This document shows positions 1 through 7,167 of a stretch of DNA of 11,469 nucleotides, piece after piece; the first letter of the stretch is position 1, and each line of letters starts with the position of its first letter. Where the stretch lies: assembly GCA_003133485.1 (NCBI GenBank), contig PKXR01000043.1:44624-56092 (forward strand), written 5' to 3'. The stretch is from Candidatus Dormiibacterota bacterium (lineage in GTDB: Bacteria; Chloroflexota; Dormibacteria; UBA8260; Bog-877). The translations under genes were made by a program, and so were the position numbers. The notes under the pieces are model-generated. The model searched no databases. It was given only the letters and a program-made list of their open reading frames with translations, and was not told where the DNA came from.

Positions 1-102
1 AGCTCAAGTGCCAAATATCCGCGTAAGAGACATCGGGATCGTTAGCCACAGCTCCGAGTGGTACGGTCCTTCTGTCGTTCAGCGAACCTTATCGGGAGCT
101 CG

Positions 103-156
103 CCGTCCGCCCTGATTCACCAACTTCCAATCTCTCCGGTAGAGCGTGGCGGACGG
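103..156. repeat. 9-bp inverted repeat downstream of the MBL-fold gene
   Basis: The arms CCGTCCGCC (103-111) and GGCGGACGG (148-156) are exact reverse complements separated by 36 bases. They lie just beyond the stop codon of the minus-strand hydrolase gene. The loop is long and there is no T-run, so a classical intrinsic terminator is not supported. The first 174 bases hold no gene I can recognise. Confidence 0.35.
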
Positions 157-174
157 AAGTGGCGAAGGTCTGTC

Positions 175-1107
175 TTAGACGATCTGCGACGCTCTGACTT
201 GATCACGGCTCTGCATCCATCTCAACAAGCCAGCGGCATTGGACTCCGTTCCGTTGAGCACGTGTGCCATCTGTCGCCGTTCAGGGTCCGCATCTAAAGA
301 TTGGCTAACTTCGTCACGAAGTGCCTGTTCGATGTGCTCCAAGGTAGGCGCCTCAGCGTAGGCTCTCTCAGCGACTGTGCACCACTCGCGAAGTCGGTCC
401 TCTGCCTCACTGATCACCTCGTCGGGGTCGCCTGCGGGGCCGAAGTGCGTGAGTACCACCTGGGTCGGATGAACGTCTCGGAACTTGTGCAGCGAATTAA
501 TCGCGAGATCGAGATCAAAGTCGTCAGGTGGTGTGGCCGGACGCAGCTCACCGCCTCCGGGGATCTTGACACCCACGGCGTCTCCCACAAGCAACGCACC
601 GCTGGACTCATCGAGGACCCCAAGGTGGTGCTTGGCATGACCCGGCGAGTCAAGCAGAAGGAGCCTGCGGCCACCACCCAAGTCTACCATTTCCCGATCC
701 TCTCCCGGGAAGAGCCTATCTTGATCGACCGCGGTCATGCGCCCATAGAGAGAGTCAAGCCGAGAACCGTAGACCCGCCCTGCCGCCGCTACCAGGTGAC
801 TGGGATCAGCAAGATGGCGTAGGCCCTTGGGGTGACAGATTATGCGCGCATCGGGGAAGTAGTGGGCGACTTCGCCAACCGCACCTCCGTGGTCAAGATG
901 GATATGTGTCAGGATCACGTATGCGAGCTCTTCTGGTCCGAGCCCCCGGTCGTGCAACGCAGCCAGCACGGTCGCTGCGTCCTTCTGCGGTCCGGTCTCG
1001 ACTAGGCACGGTCGCTCGCCCTCAATAAGGAACACCGAGTTGACCTCTTCGCATCCGCCCAGTAGCGTGTCCAACTGCCACAGTCCGGGGGCAATCAACC
1101 GATCCAT
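175..1107 (-). CDS. MBL-fold metallo-hydrolase
   Basis: This encodes a 310-residue cytoplasmic hydrolase of the metallo-beta-lactamase fold, a family that uses a dinuclear metal site to cleave thioesters, lactones, phosphodiesters or similar bonds. All metal ligands are visible: H68, H70, D72 and H73 in THIHLDHGG, H157 in SPGH, D176 in LVGDAVG and H221 in LTHFGP. The C-terminal 80 or so residues are helical-looking and lie outside the core. The frame is open back to a GTG at 1245, but I prefer ATG at 1105-1107: it is preceded by GAGG at good spacing, the family's N-terminal strand starts just after it, and the extra 46 residues look non-coding. There is no close neighbour on the same strand, so it is probably transcribed alone. 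The substrate cannot be told; it is not clearly a glyoxalase II, a lactonase or an antibiotic beta-lactamase. Confidence 0.88.
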   Translation of the reverse strand: MDRLIAPGLWQLDTLLGGCEEVNSVFLIEGERPCLVETGPQKDAATVLAALHDRGLGPEELAYVILTHIHLDHGGAVGEVAHYFPDARIICHPKGLRHLADPSHLVAAAGRVYGSRLDSLYGRMTAVDQDRLFPGEDREMVDLGGGRRLLLLDSPGHAKHHLGVLDESSGALLVGDAVGVKIPGGGELRPATPPDDFDLDLAINSLHKFRDVHPTQVVLTHFGPAGDPDEVISEAEDRLREWCTVAERAYAEAPTLEHIEQALRDEVSQSLDADPERRQMAHVLNGTESNAAGLLRWMQSRDQVRASQIV

Positions 1108-1247
1108 CAGCCACCTCGCACTAATTCGGGCTGTCGGCCGCGCCGACACCTCATGGGCCTGCGCAACTGTAGCAGGGCGAAATGTCCGGGAGGGCATACA
1201 GGTTGGTGTGTGGTACCGGAGGCCGTCTCCGACGGCGGTATTCACCT

Positions 1248-1253
1248 AGTCTA
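1248..1253 (-). promoter_or_regulatory. candidate -10 element (TAGACT) for the MBL-fold gene
   Basis: On the minus strand the hexamer TAGACT fits the actinobacterial -10 pattern TAnnnT. It would place a transcription start near 1241, leaving a leader of about 130 bases before the preferred ATG at 1107. The same hexamer stands in front of vapB and of the methyltransferase gene. No convincing -35 box is seen. Confidence 0.3.
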
Positions 1254-2402
1254 GAGTGCCGAGCACGCAACACTTGCGCGTGAGCCTACGCTACGGGACC
1301 CACCGCCTCACCTCTGAGCTGGAAGCGGGCTCGCGCATCGATTTCGGTAGTCACGCTCGTCGCGATCCGCGCGACGAGCGTGATGTGGAGTAGGTCGGGC
1401 GGTACCTTACATCTGTCATGGTGGCCGGCGAGGACAGTGGGCCGTGGCGGAGCTCTGACACGCAGGTCCGCAACGCCTCGCGACGAACCCGTCCGACCCG
1501 AAGGGAAGCCTAACTCCCCAAGGTCAAGTCGCTTCGGGGGAGGTCACTCCAGCCAGCTGACTAGCCATCCGAACGCACCCGACGCCCGAGTTGCCCACCG
1601 TCCAAGGTTTGAGTGTCATCTTGGAGTTCCCCCTCCTCCAGTCCTTCCCGATCAGGCTCTGTTGGCCACAGCGGCCGCCGGGCGCACAACTGTCTCTGCC
1701 GTGCGACGCCCCGCAGACACCGGCCTCACGCCAGTACGTCACCTCCTTTCGCCGTCCGGGCATGGCCGGGAAGCGCTTCACCTGCATCGGTCCGATTACC
1801 CTGTGGACATCTTCGCTAGCTGACGCCCTGGATTGCAAAATGGGCGAGAGAACCGAATGGGGAGCCATCTGGTCGTTTCCAGGCGAAGCGGTGCGCCCGG
1901 GACCAGCCGGAAGGATCCCGCTGAAACTCCCCAGCGCCGCGGTGGCTTGCAGCGATCTATCGGCGGAGCCCTGCAGAGTCGGCCAGGACCGCATAGGGCT
2001 GGCTAACCTCGATCATCGCCGTCCGAACGCGGATCTGTCGGCGGTTCCCAGTCCCCGACTAGGCTGGCGTGTTGAGCTAAGACGATATCCCGATCGCGGC
2101 AGTACGGTCGACTCCGATCAGCTGGTTCCGGCTGACGACGAGCCGCCTTGATCTTACGGTAACGGACAGAATACCCGGCCGGACTTGACACCCTCAGCGC
2201 GCGTGGCGACACCTAATGTTCACTCTGCGCTTGATCGTGGATCACTCGAGCGGAGGTTGCACGATCCGGTGACCACACATGCAGCAGACGATCCGAGTGC
2301 TCGCCCCGCAGCTCGCTCAAGGTTGGGGCTAACCCGCACAGCCCGATTCGCCGCAACCGCCAGTTTGCATCTCGGTCTCGATCACGCCAGCGGACCTCAT
2401 CC
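1254..2402. other. long stretch without a recognisable gene
   Basis: Apart from the inverted repeat at 1351-1383, this stretch contains no ORF that reads like a protein. The open frames here (for example 1591-2151 on plus and 1524-1994 on minus) overlap one another, are rich in Pro, Arg and Ser, lack any family motif and lack ribosome binding sites. I see no tRNA T-loop, transposase motif or direct repeat. It may be decayed gene sequence, but I could not identify a parent. Confidence 0.6.
1351..1383. repeat. perfect 14-bp inverted repeat, 5-base loop
   Basis: TCACGCTCGTCGCG (1351-1364) is followed by ATCCG and then by its exact reverse complement CGCGACGAGCGTGA (1370-1383). As RNA this would be a very stable hairpin; as DNA it could be an operator for a dimeric regulator. 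No T-tract follows on either strand, so it is not a standard terminator. It lies about 240 bases upstream of the MBL-fold start, inside a stretch without genes. Confidence 0.75.
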
Positions 2403-3614
2403 TCAACTTCTCCAGCGGACCACATCCGCGCCGAGGTCGGCGATCGTCCGACAACCTGTCAGTGCCATCGTGCGGCGCATGCCTGAGTCAAGCAACTGGA
2501 TCACGTGGTCAACGCCCTGCTCTCCGGCTGTTCCCAGGCCGTAGAGGTAGGCCCGTCCCACCGTGCAGGCCCGCGCCCCCAGCGCGACCGCCTTGACTAT
2601 GTCGCTGCCCCGTCGGATCCCGCCGTCGCAGATGATCTCCACCCGGTCCCCTACTGACTCTGCCACCGGAGCCACCAGTTCGAGGATCGGAGGGGCGCCG
2701 TCCAGCTGCCGACCTCCGTGATTAGAGAGCGCGACAGCCTCGATACCCGCGTCCGCAGCCCGTCGCGCATCGTCCAGACCCTGCACCCCTTTTAGCACGA
2801 TTGGCCCAGCCCACGTACCGCGGAACCAGTCCAGGTCATTCCAGGAAAGGGAAGGGTCGAACTGCTCGTTCATGTAGTCCGCGAGGGCGGCGACCTGAGC
2901 GCCATCGGGGGCTCCGGTACCCACGATGTTGGCAAATCGTATCGGCTCCGCCCTCACAAAATCCCAGGTCCATTGTGGATGGACTAAGCCGTCGAGGATG
3001 GTGGCCGCGCCGATCTTGGGTGGCAGAGTGAAGCCCCTCCGGACATCACGTTCGCGCCTTCCGAGCACCGCAGTGTCCACTGTCAGCATGATCGCCTCAT
3101 ATCCTGACTTCGCCGCCCGCGAGAGCATCTCCTGGACCACTCCCCGGTCCTTCCAGACGTAGACCTGGAACCACTTGGGTCCGTTGCTGACCGCCGCTAC
3201 CTCCTCGATCGACCGGGTCGCCAGGGTTGAGAGCGTGTAAGGTATCCCCGCCCTCGCTGCGGCCCGAGCGACGTCGAGCTCACCGCCTGAGGTCGCGATC
3301 CTGGTGAAACCAGTCGGGCCTAGGACGAGCGGTAGAGGCAACGGACGCCCCAGCAACGTAGTAGAAGTGTCCACGACGCCCACATCGTTCAGTACCCGCG
3401 GGCAGAACTCCACGCGACGGAAGGCCTCCACGTTCCGACCCATCGAGAGTTCGTCCTCGGCGCCGCCATCGATGTAGTCGAAAACCCCACGCGGCAGTCG
3501 CCTCCGCGCGAGTCGACGGAGGTCGGCCACGCTCGCCGCCCCGCGGAGGCGGCGCCGGTCAGCATCCCGCTCGATAGGCCGGAATCGCAGCACGGATCGG
3601 AGGGTTTCAAGCAC
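2403..3614 (-). CDS. lldD: FMN-dependent alpha-hydroxy-acid dehydrogenase (LldD-like)
   Basis: This is a full-length 403-residue member of the FMN alpha-hydroxy-acid oxidase/dehydrogenase family, which oxidises L-lactate, glycolate or similar 2-hydroxy acids to 2-oxo acids. The TIM-barrel active-site set is complete: Y47 in FDYIDGGAEDE, Y152 in FQVYVWKD, D180 in LTVDTAVLG, K275 in VLKGV, and H299 and R302 in the signature SNHGGRQLD. The FMN phosphate loop is seen as CDGGIRRGSD (from 329) and VGRAYLYGL (from 352). The overall pattern resembles mycobacterial LldD2, which would pass electrons to quinone, but substrate and acceptor are inferred. The start is GTG at 3612-3614: AGGAG lies 11 bases upstream and an in-frame TGA lies just beyond it. 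It seems monocistronic. A mycofactocin MftD-type protein is less likely because the SNHGGRQLD arginine is kept. Confidence 0.93.
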   Translation of the reverse strand: MLETLRSVLRFRPIERDADRRRLRGAASVADLRRLARRRLPRGVFDYIDGGAEDELSMGRNVEAFRRVEFCPRVLNDVGVVDTSTTLLGRPLPLPLVLGPTGFTRIATSGGELDVARAAARAGIPYTLSTLATRSIEEVAAVSNGPKWFQVYVWKDRGVVQEMLSRAAKSGYEAIMLTVDTAVLGRRERDVRRGFTLPPKIGAATILDGLVHPQWTWDFVRAEPIRFANIVGTGAPDGAQVAALADYMNEQFDPSLSWNDLDWFRGTWAGPIVLKGVQGLDDARRAADAGIEAVALSNHGGRQLDGAPPILELVAPVAESVGDRVEIICDGGIRRGSDIVKAVALGARACTVGRAYLYGLGTAGEQGVDHVIQLLDSGMRRTMALTGCRTIADLGADVVRWRS

Positions 3615-4270
3615 GGAGCAGCAATCTCCTGTAAGTCAGCTGGCGCGTTGGTTCGTGGGCGACGAGTGGAGCTTTTCCTTCCGGATGGGGTTAGTGAGAG
3701 CACCATACCGATCTGGCACGTGCCTGGGGGTCGATAGTGCCCATGGCAGGTTCAAGAAGGTCTTCTGTACGCTCTGCTGCCGAATTGGCGAAGACTACTT
3801 CCAGGCTCTACAGAAAGTCGCCGTGAACCCCAACAGTTGGTGGAGCGGCTTCGGCTCCAGTGCCGCGGACTTGAGCCGATTCGGTAGTCATCTGATCCGG
3901 CACGAAGAAACCATGACGACTCGTGGAGCAGCACAGCTCTCACTCCAAATCGCGCCCGGATTCGCCTTGCTAGTGATATCAGGCGGTGGGATAATTTATT
4001 CTTCGCCCCGTAACTCCCAACCGTCCTGAGCGCCGACGGCGGGCCACTTCGGTCCAGATCGGCACGCAGCCACCCGCCCTCTGTCCCTGCCGTCCTCCGA
4101 CGCCGCGGGTGGCCCCTCATCCGGATCCTTCTCGGGGACACCAACATCGCCGATCTGAGCGAGCGGCCGACCCAGAACCAGGTGGGGGCTTCATCGCACG
4201 TCCTACCCGTGGCCGCCGGCGGCCGATCCGCGACCCCCACTGCCATCAACCGTGCAGCGGCCGATCACAG
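3615..4270. other. stretch without a recognisable gene
   Basis: Open frames on both strands (3655-4029 plus, 3752-4249 minus) overlap and show no family motif. An AT-rich patch at about 3988-4008 carries TAATTT on plus and TAAATT on minus, either of which could be a -10 box; neither leads directly into a gene. One plus frame at about 4092-4260 contains LLGDTNIADL, which faintly recalls chain-length-determinant (Wzz-like) proteins, but too little to call. Confidence 0.5.
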
Positions 4271-4540
4271 TCAGGTACGTCGATGGCCGGAGCCCGTAAT
4301 CCGATTGATGCCAGGCCGAGACGACCGGCTCCTTCCCGACTCGTCCCAGGACTCTGGAGCGAAGTCAACCCAGGATTCGAGCAGGGCAATGGCCAGAGCG
4401 ACCCAGTGTCGATCCGAGATGTCTATGCCCATGGCGGCCAATAGTTCGACCGCGCTCCTTGGAGTCCCGGCGCCGCTGAAGGGGATGAGCCTTCCCTCCT
4501 GATACCGGCCCCGCAGGTAGTCCAGGGGAGTACCGTTCAT
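4271..4540 (-). pseudogene. short SIR2-like N-terminal ORF, probably truncated
   Basis: This reads as an 89-residue protein beginning MNGTPLDYLRGRY. Residues 15-30 include EGRLIPFSGAGT, which resembles the start of SIR2-like NAD-binding domains (the hydrophobic-PF-x-GAG pattern at the N terminus of many defence-associated SIR2 proteins). The helical stretch up to about residue 60 still looks like protein; the tail, rich in Ser, Arg and Gly, looks out of frame. The start ATG (4538-4540) overlaps the methyltransferase stop as ATGA, which supports translational coupling and argues that this is a real gene start. A SIR2 domain needs well over 200 residues, so this would be a remnant or a frameshifted gene. 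The SIR2 assignment rests on one motif and is tentative; a genuine small protein of unknown function is the alternative. Confidence 0.42.
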
Positions 4541-5194
4541 GGCCCTTTTCTTGCGAGAAGACGAGTGAGCGTGTGGTGGTGGGGTACTCCGTTGTCTGGG
4601 TGTGACTCTTGCAGGCGTTGGTTGCTGGCGTGGATCAGAGTCCACTTTCGGTACGCTGATAGATAGACCTCGTGGGGAAAAAGAGTAGGCAGGAAGCAGG
4701 GGTGACCGGACAGGTCGTGGGGTGCGTCATTGAAGGCGCAAATGACGTTATAGCCACCTGGGTAGGTGTGGGCCTGGAGCCTCAGGAGTGTGGCTCGAAT
4801 GCCTTCTGGACTGGCAAGGCAGTGTAGAAGGCCATAAGCAACCACGACGGCATAATTTCCGATCGTGACAGACGGGTCGGCGATATCGGTAACCGACCAA
4901 TGAATTGTGGCTATCCTCGGCCACGCCCGCATTCCATTTGGAGATGGCCTGGTGAGATATGTCCATGGCATCGACAGTGGCGCCTGCAACGGCGAGGGCC
5001 GCGGCATTCTTCCCCTCTCCGCAACCCGCGTCTAGAGCTCGAAGCCCTGTGAGGACGGGCCGAAGTCTGAGGAATTCCCGAACAATGCTACTGGGCTCTC
5101 GACCCCAGTAACACGGGCACGCTGCGTAGCCAGCTTCGTAGCCGCCGTCACTCTGCTTTTGACTGGTAGCGGAGTGCCGTCCATAGGTATTCAT
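4537..5194 (-). pseudogene. TehB-like SAM-dependent methyltransferase, frameshifted
   Basis: The N-terminal half holds the SAM-binding motif I ALDAGCGEGKN (53-63) and acidic motif II VDAMDIS (74-80). The C-terminal half, in the next frame, has GNYAVVVAYGLLHCL, then HTYPGGYNVICAFNDAP and a final LTRLLARK. That order and those phrases match TehB-type methyltransferases, which methylate tellurite and other soft nucleophiles. The frames change near 4918-4930; removing one base from the C-run at 4926-4928 restores a single frame through the SAM fold. The span of 658 bases equals 219 codons plus one, as one extra base predicts, giving 218 residues. The ATG at 5192-5194 has no Shine-Dalgarno but sits six bases after TAGACT, so it may be leaderless. 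The stop overlaps the next gene as ATGA. A sequencing error could produce the same picture. Confidence 0.8.
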
Positions 5195-5206
5195 GGCAAG
5201 AGTCTA
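5195..5206 (-). promoter_or_regulatory. leaderless-type promoter of the methyltransferase gene
   Basis: On the minus strand TAGACT (5201-5206) is followed by six bases and then the ATG. A -10 box at that distance would start transcription at or next to the start codon, as in leaderless actinobacterial mRNAs. No ribosome binding site is present, which fits. The arrangement is the same as in front of vapB. No clear -35 hexamer is seen. Confidence 0.45.
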
Positions 5207-5576
5207 GCCACCCTAACGGGCGTCCCCGACCTAATCCGGGGTCTGCGAGATTTTTTGAGGGGTCCAGCAGGGCCAAGAGCCAGTCACGCGATGGGACCAC
5301 AAAGCAAATTCCGGAGCAGGTCTTGTACCCTCGGAGGGGCCGGCTGTAGGGTGCGGGCACTGAACTAGCTGATGTGGTCACGGTGGTGGAGACCAGCGAG
5401 GCAAAGGAGACTGCTAGCAGCGCAGTTGGCGGGGGATCGTGGGTCTGGCACCCGAATTCGGCCGCCACATCCCATCAGTTGCGGCAAGCAGAGCCGGCAC
5501 GCCGCTTCCGGTGCGCCGGAGGTGGCCGTAGATCGCGCCTGGAGACCCTAAGTTCGCTAGGTATCGGCTTTGGACG
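5207..5576. other. intergenic stretch without a recognisable gene
   Basis: This lies between the methyltransferase promoter and the stop of the DUF5615 toxin. The only open frames (5148-5468 minus, 5374-5715 plus) run into real genes in other frames and show no protein-like pattern. A T6 run at about 5251-5256 has no stem before it. Confidence 0.5.
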
Positions 5577-5933
5577 TCAGCGAAAGATCTCTCGTCCGAG
5601 GCACTCCTCAAGTTGGGGATGCTCGGACAGGAATCTGTCTAATGCGGTGACTATCGTCCACCGAGCATCCAGTCGCAGACTGAACTTGGTAGCGGGCAGC
5701 AGGATGATTCCGTAGTGGGCGGTCGCCGCGGACAGATAGTTGGCGTGCAAGCGTCGGAAGTCCCGGATGTTGTTGGTGACGATCGCCCGCTCTTGGCCAG
5801 ATGCCCAAATCAGTAGCGCAGCGTCCTCGTGCCCTCGCAGCCCCGCCTCGGCGACCGACAGGACGTCATGCCCGCGACGCTGCAGCTGTTTGGCAATCTC
5901 CGGTGACAGTTGCTCATCGAGGAGCAGCCTCAT
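5577..5933 (-). CDS. DUF5615-family PIN-like toxin
   Basis: This 118-residue protein has the features of DUF5615 PIN-like toxins: MRLLLDEQLSPEIAKQL at the N terminus with acidic D6 and E7, RRGHDV at 19-24, and the late strand AIVTNNIRDFRRL at 50-62, whose T53, N54, N55 and D58 belong to the putative nuclease site. PIN-like folds usually cleave RNA, so a growth-inhibiting ribonuclease role is likely, though the DUF5615 family is poorly characterised. Its ATG overlaps the stop of the upstream gene as ATGA, the usual antitoxin-first layout. The length is normal for the family. Confidence 0.85.
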   Translation of the reverse strand: MRLLLDEQLSPEIAKQLQRRGHDVLSVAEAGLRGHEDAALLIWASGQERAIVTNNIRDFRRLHANYLSAATAHYGIILLPATKFSLRLDARWTIVTALDRFLSEHPQLEECLGREIFR

Positions 5934-6352
5934 TGGGAGAGGAGTTCTTGCTCGCGCCGGTAGGCCAGCGCGGCTTCCTCCATTAGCTGGCGGTTGCTCT
6001 CAATGGCGGCGTCGATCTCGGCCTGCTGGGAAGCATAGAAGCGCACCGCAGCCTCGACCAGCCCGGCCCGCAGGCCGAGGTTCTCTGCGGTTCTGCCGAG
6101 GTCGTTGGCCTCAGCCTGGAAGACCTCGACCACCTCCCAGACATCGGGACCGCCGGCCAGGCCGGGGCGGCGCCCGGAGGGTCCGCTGCGGAACACGATC
6201 CCGGGGAACTGGTCTATCACCAAGCCCTCCTTCACGTAGCGCTCGGCCAGAGCGGTCTTGGGCATATGAACCTGGTTGGCTTGCTTCTGGAGCTGATCCA
6301 GGACCTCCGGCCGGGTTCTGAAGGTAAGGCTGTGTCCCACAACGTAAGACAT
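5930..6352 (-). CDS. DUF433-like antitoxin paired with the DUF5615 toxin
   Basis: This 140-residue protein (from ATG 6350-6352) has an N-terminal part reading HSLTFRTRPEVLDQLQKQAN, which suggests a small DNA-binding or dimerising segment. The central region DQFPGIVFRSGPSGRRPGLAG (47-67) followed by DVWEVVEVFQAE (70-81) resembles DUF433 proteins, known partners of DUF5615 toxins. Residues 111-140 form a charged, probably coiled helix ending in LLSQ that could wrap the toxin. The frame is open to 6475, but residues before this ATG look non-coding. There is no good ribosome binding site, so the start is uncertain; a GTG at codon 5 is another option. It is co-transcribed with the toxin and divergent from vapBC. 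Confidence 0.75.
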   Translation of the reverse strand: MSYVVGHSLTFRTRPEVLDQLQKQANQVHMPKTALAERYVKEGLVIDQFPGIVFRSGPSGRRPGLAGGPDVWEVVEVFQAEANDLGRTAENLGLRAGLVEAAVRFYASQQAEIDAAIESNRQLMEEAALAYRREQELLSQ

Positions 6353-6475
6353 CGTATTACAAGCCGCGTCGACCTCGGTCTCGGCGCCCGCCCCCGGATA
6401 TAGGTAGTTGGGGCGGGATGGAGAAGACCGAGACGCAGTTGGCCAGCTGCGCCCGGCGCCCCGGTCCGGTCCCAA

Positions 6476-6533
6476 GTAGACAAATTTAGTAGCCGTGTCT
6501 ACCAGTCAGCCGCCTCTTTGGTAGACTTGCTTC
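6476..6533 (+). promoter_or_regulatory. vapBC promoter and inverted-repeat operator
   Basis: GTCTACCA (6497-6504) and TGGTAGAC (6519-6526) form an exact 8-bp inverted repeat with a 14-base spacer. A third half-site, GTAGAC, lies at 6476-6481. The right arm overlaps TAGACT (6522-6527), a TAnnnT -10 box that ends six bases before the vapB ATG. Binding of VapB/VapC there would block the promoter directly, the usual autoregulation of such modules. There is no Shine-Dalgarno, so the transcript is probably leaderless. Confidence 0.65.
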
Positions 6534-6740
6534 ATGCACAAGACCGCGCTGCGCCTCGACGAGGAGCTGCTGGCTGAGGCTCGGGCGGTGCTGGGGACCA
6601 AGTCCGCCACCGAGACCATCCACCAGGCCCTGGCGGAGGTCGTGGCCAGACAGGGTCGGGCCCGGCTCTTTCAGCGCCTGCGCACCCTGGACGGCCTGGA
6701 TCTCGCCGACGAGACGGTCATGCGCCAGGCGTGGCGCTAG
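6534..6740 (+). CDS. vapB: VapB-type antitoxin
   Basis: This small 68-residue protein opens with MHKTALRLDEELLAEARAVL, the strand-plus-helix start of ribbon-helix-helix VapB antitoxins, followed by a second helix (SATETIHQALAEVVARQ, 24-40). The C-terminal part up to RQAWR is the likely toxin-binding tail. It should bind and neutralise VapC and, as dimers, bind the inverted repeat immediately upstream. The stop codon lies inside the vapC reading frame. Almost every codon ends in G or C, unlike the looser codon use of the flanking operons. Confidence 0.85.
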   Translation: MHKTALRLDEELLAEARAVLGTKSATETIHQALAEVVARQGRARLFQRLRTLDGLDLADETVMRQAWR

Positions 6741-7156
6741 CTCGGGCCCGCTACCTGGCCGACAAGTCGGCTCTGGCCCGGGTTCACCTCGATGAGGTGG
6801 CCGGGCGGCTGGGGCCGCTCTTCCTGGCCGGTGAGGTCGCCACCTGCGGAATCGTTGACCTGGAGCTGCTCTTCAGCGCTCGGAGCAGCCGGGACTACCT
6901 GGCCATCCTCGCTGACCGCCGCAGCCTGCCGCGCGCCGAGGTGGGCGAGGCGGGGATCGAGCGGGCGGTTGCGGTGCAAACCGCGCTGGCCCGCCAGGGC
7001 CAGCATCGGGGCGTGGCCATTCCTGACCTCCTGATCGCCGCCGCCGCGGAGGCGGCCTCGCTGATCCTGCTCCACTATGACGCCGACTTCGACCGGGTGG
7101 CCGCGGTCACGGGGCAGCCCAGCGAGTGGGTGGTGCCCAGGGGGAGCGTGCCCTAG
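6731..7156 (+). CDS. vapC: VapC-type PIN-domain ribonuclease toxin
   Basis: This 141-residue PIN-domain protein keeps the acidic residues of the metal site: D11 in YLADKSAL, E45 in VDLELLFSA, D99 in IPDLLIAAAAE, and D117 or D119 in LHYDADFD. PIN toxins cleave tRNA or rRNA and halt growth when the antitoxin is lost. The start is GTG at 6731-6733, giving a 10-bp overlap with vapB; an ATG start would lie beyond D11. Translation therefore depends on coupling. The lysine after D11, where threonine is common, is a small variation. The stop lies within a hairpin. Confidence 0.9.
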   Translation: MALARARYLADKSALARVHLDEVAGRLGPLFLAGEVATCGIVDLELLFSARSSRDYLAILADRRSLPRAEVGEAGIERAVAVQTALARQGQHRGVAIPDLLIAAAAEAASLILLHYDADFDRVAAVTGQPSEWVVPRGSVP

Positions 7157-7167
7157 CCCGCTAGGGC
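7150..7167 (+). terminator. hairpin overlapping the vapC stop codon
   Basis: GCCCTAG (7150-7156) and CTAGGGC (7161-7167) form an exact 7-bp stem with a CCCG loop; the vapC TAG is part of the left arm. No U-tract follows, so it may be a Rho-assisted terminator or an mRNA-stabilising end. A second GC stem, CGGGCC/GGCCCG, lies at 7194-7210. Confidence 0.45.

Noticed and set aside
1108..1245. 46-residue N-terminal extension of the MBL-fold protein
   Set aside because: Starts at a GTG overlapping the putative TAGACT promoter, lacks a ribosome binding site, and precedes a better ATG with GAGG.
1524..1994. 156-codon open frame on minus
   Set aside because: No family pattern; scattered cysteines and serines, and no conserved blocks.
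1591..2151. 186-codon open frame on plus
   Set aside because: Overlaps several other open frames; composition is Pro/Arg/Ser rich with no motif and no ribosome binding site, so it is most likely chance in GC-rich DNA.
3752..4249. 165-codon open frame on minus downstream of the SIR2-like ORF
   Set aside because: Strongly Arg/Ser/Gly biased; no recognisable SIR2 continuation despite its position.
4092..4260. Possible Wzz/chain-length-determinant remnant (LLGDTNIADL on plus)
   Set aside because: Resemblance is only a few residues, there is no transmembrane segment or Walker motif nearby, and the rest of the frame is not protein-like.
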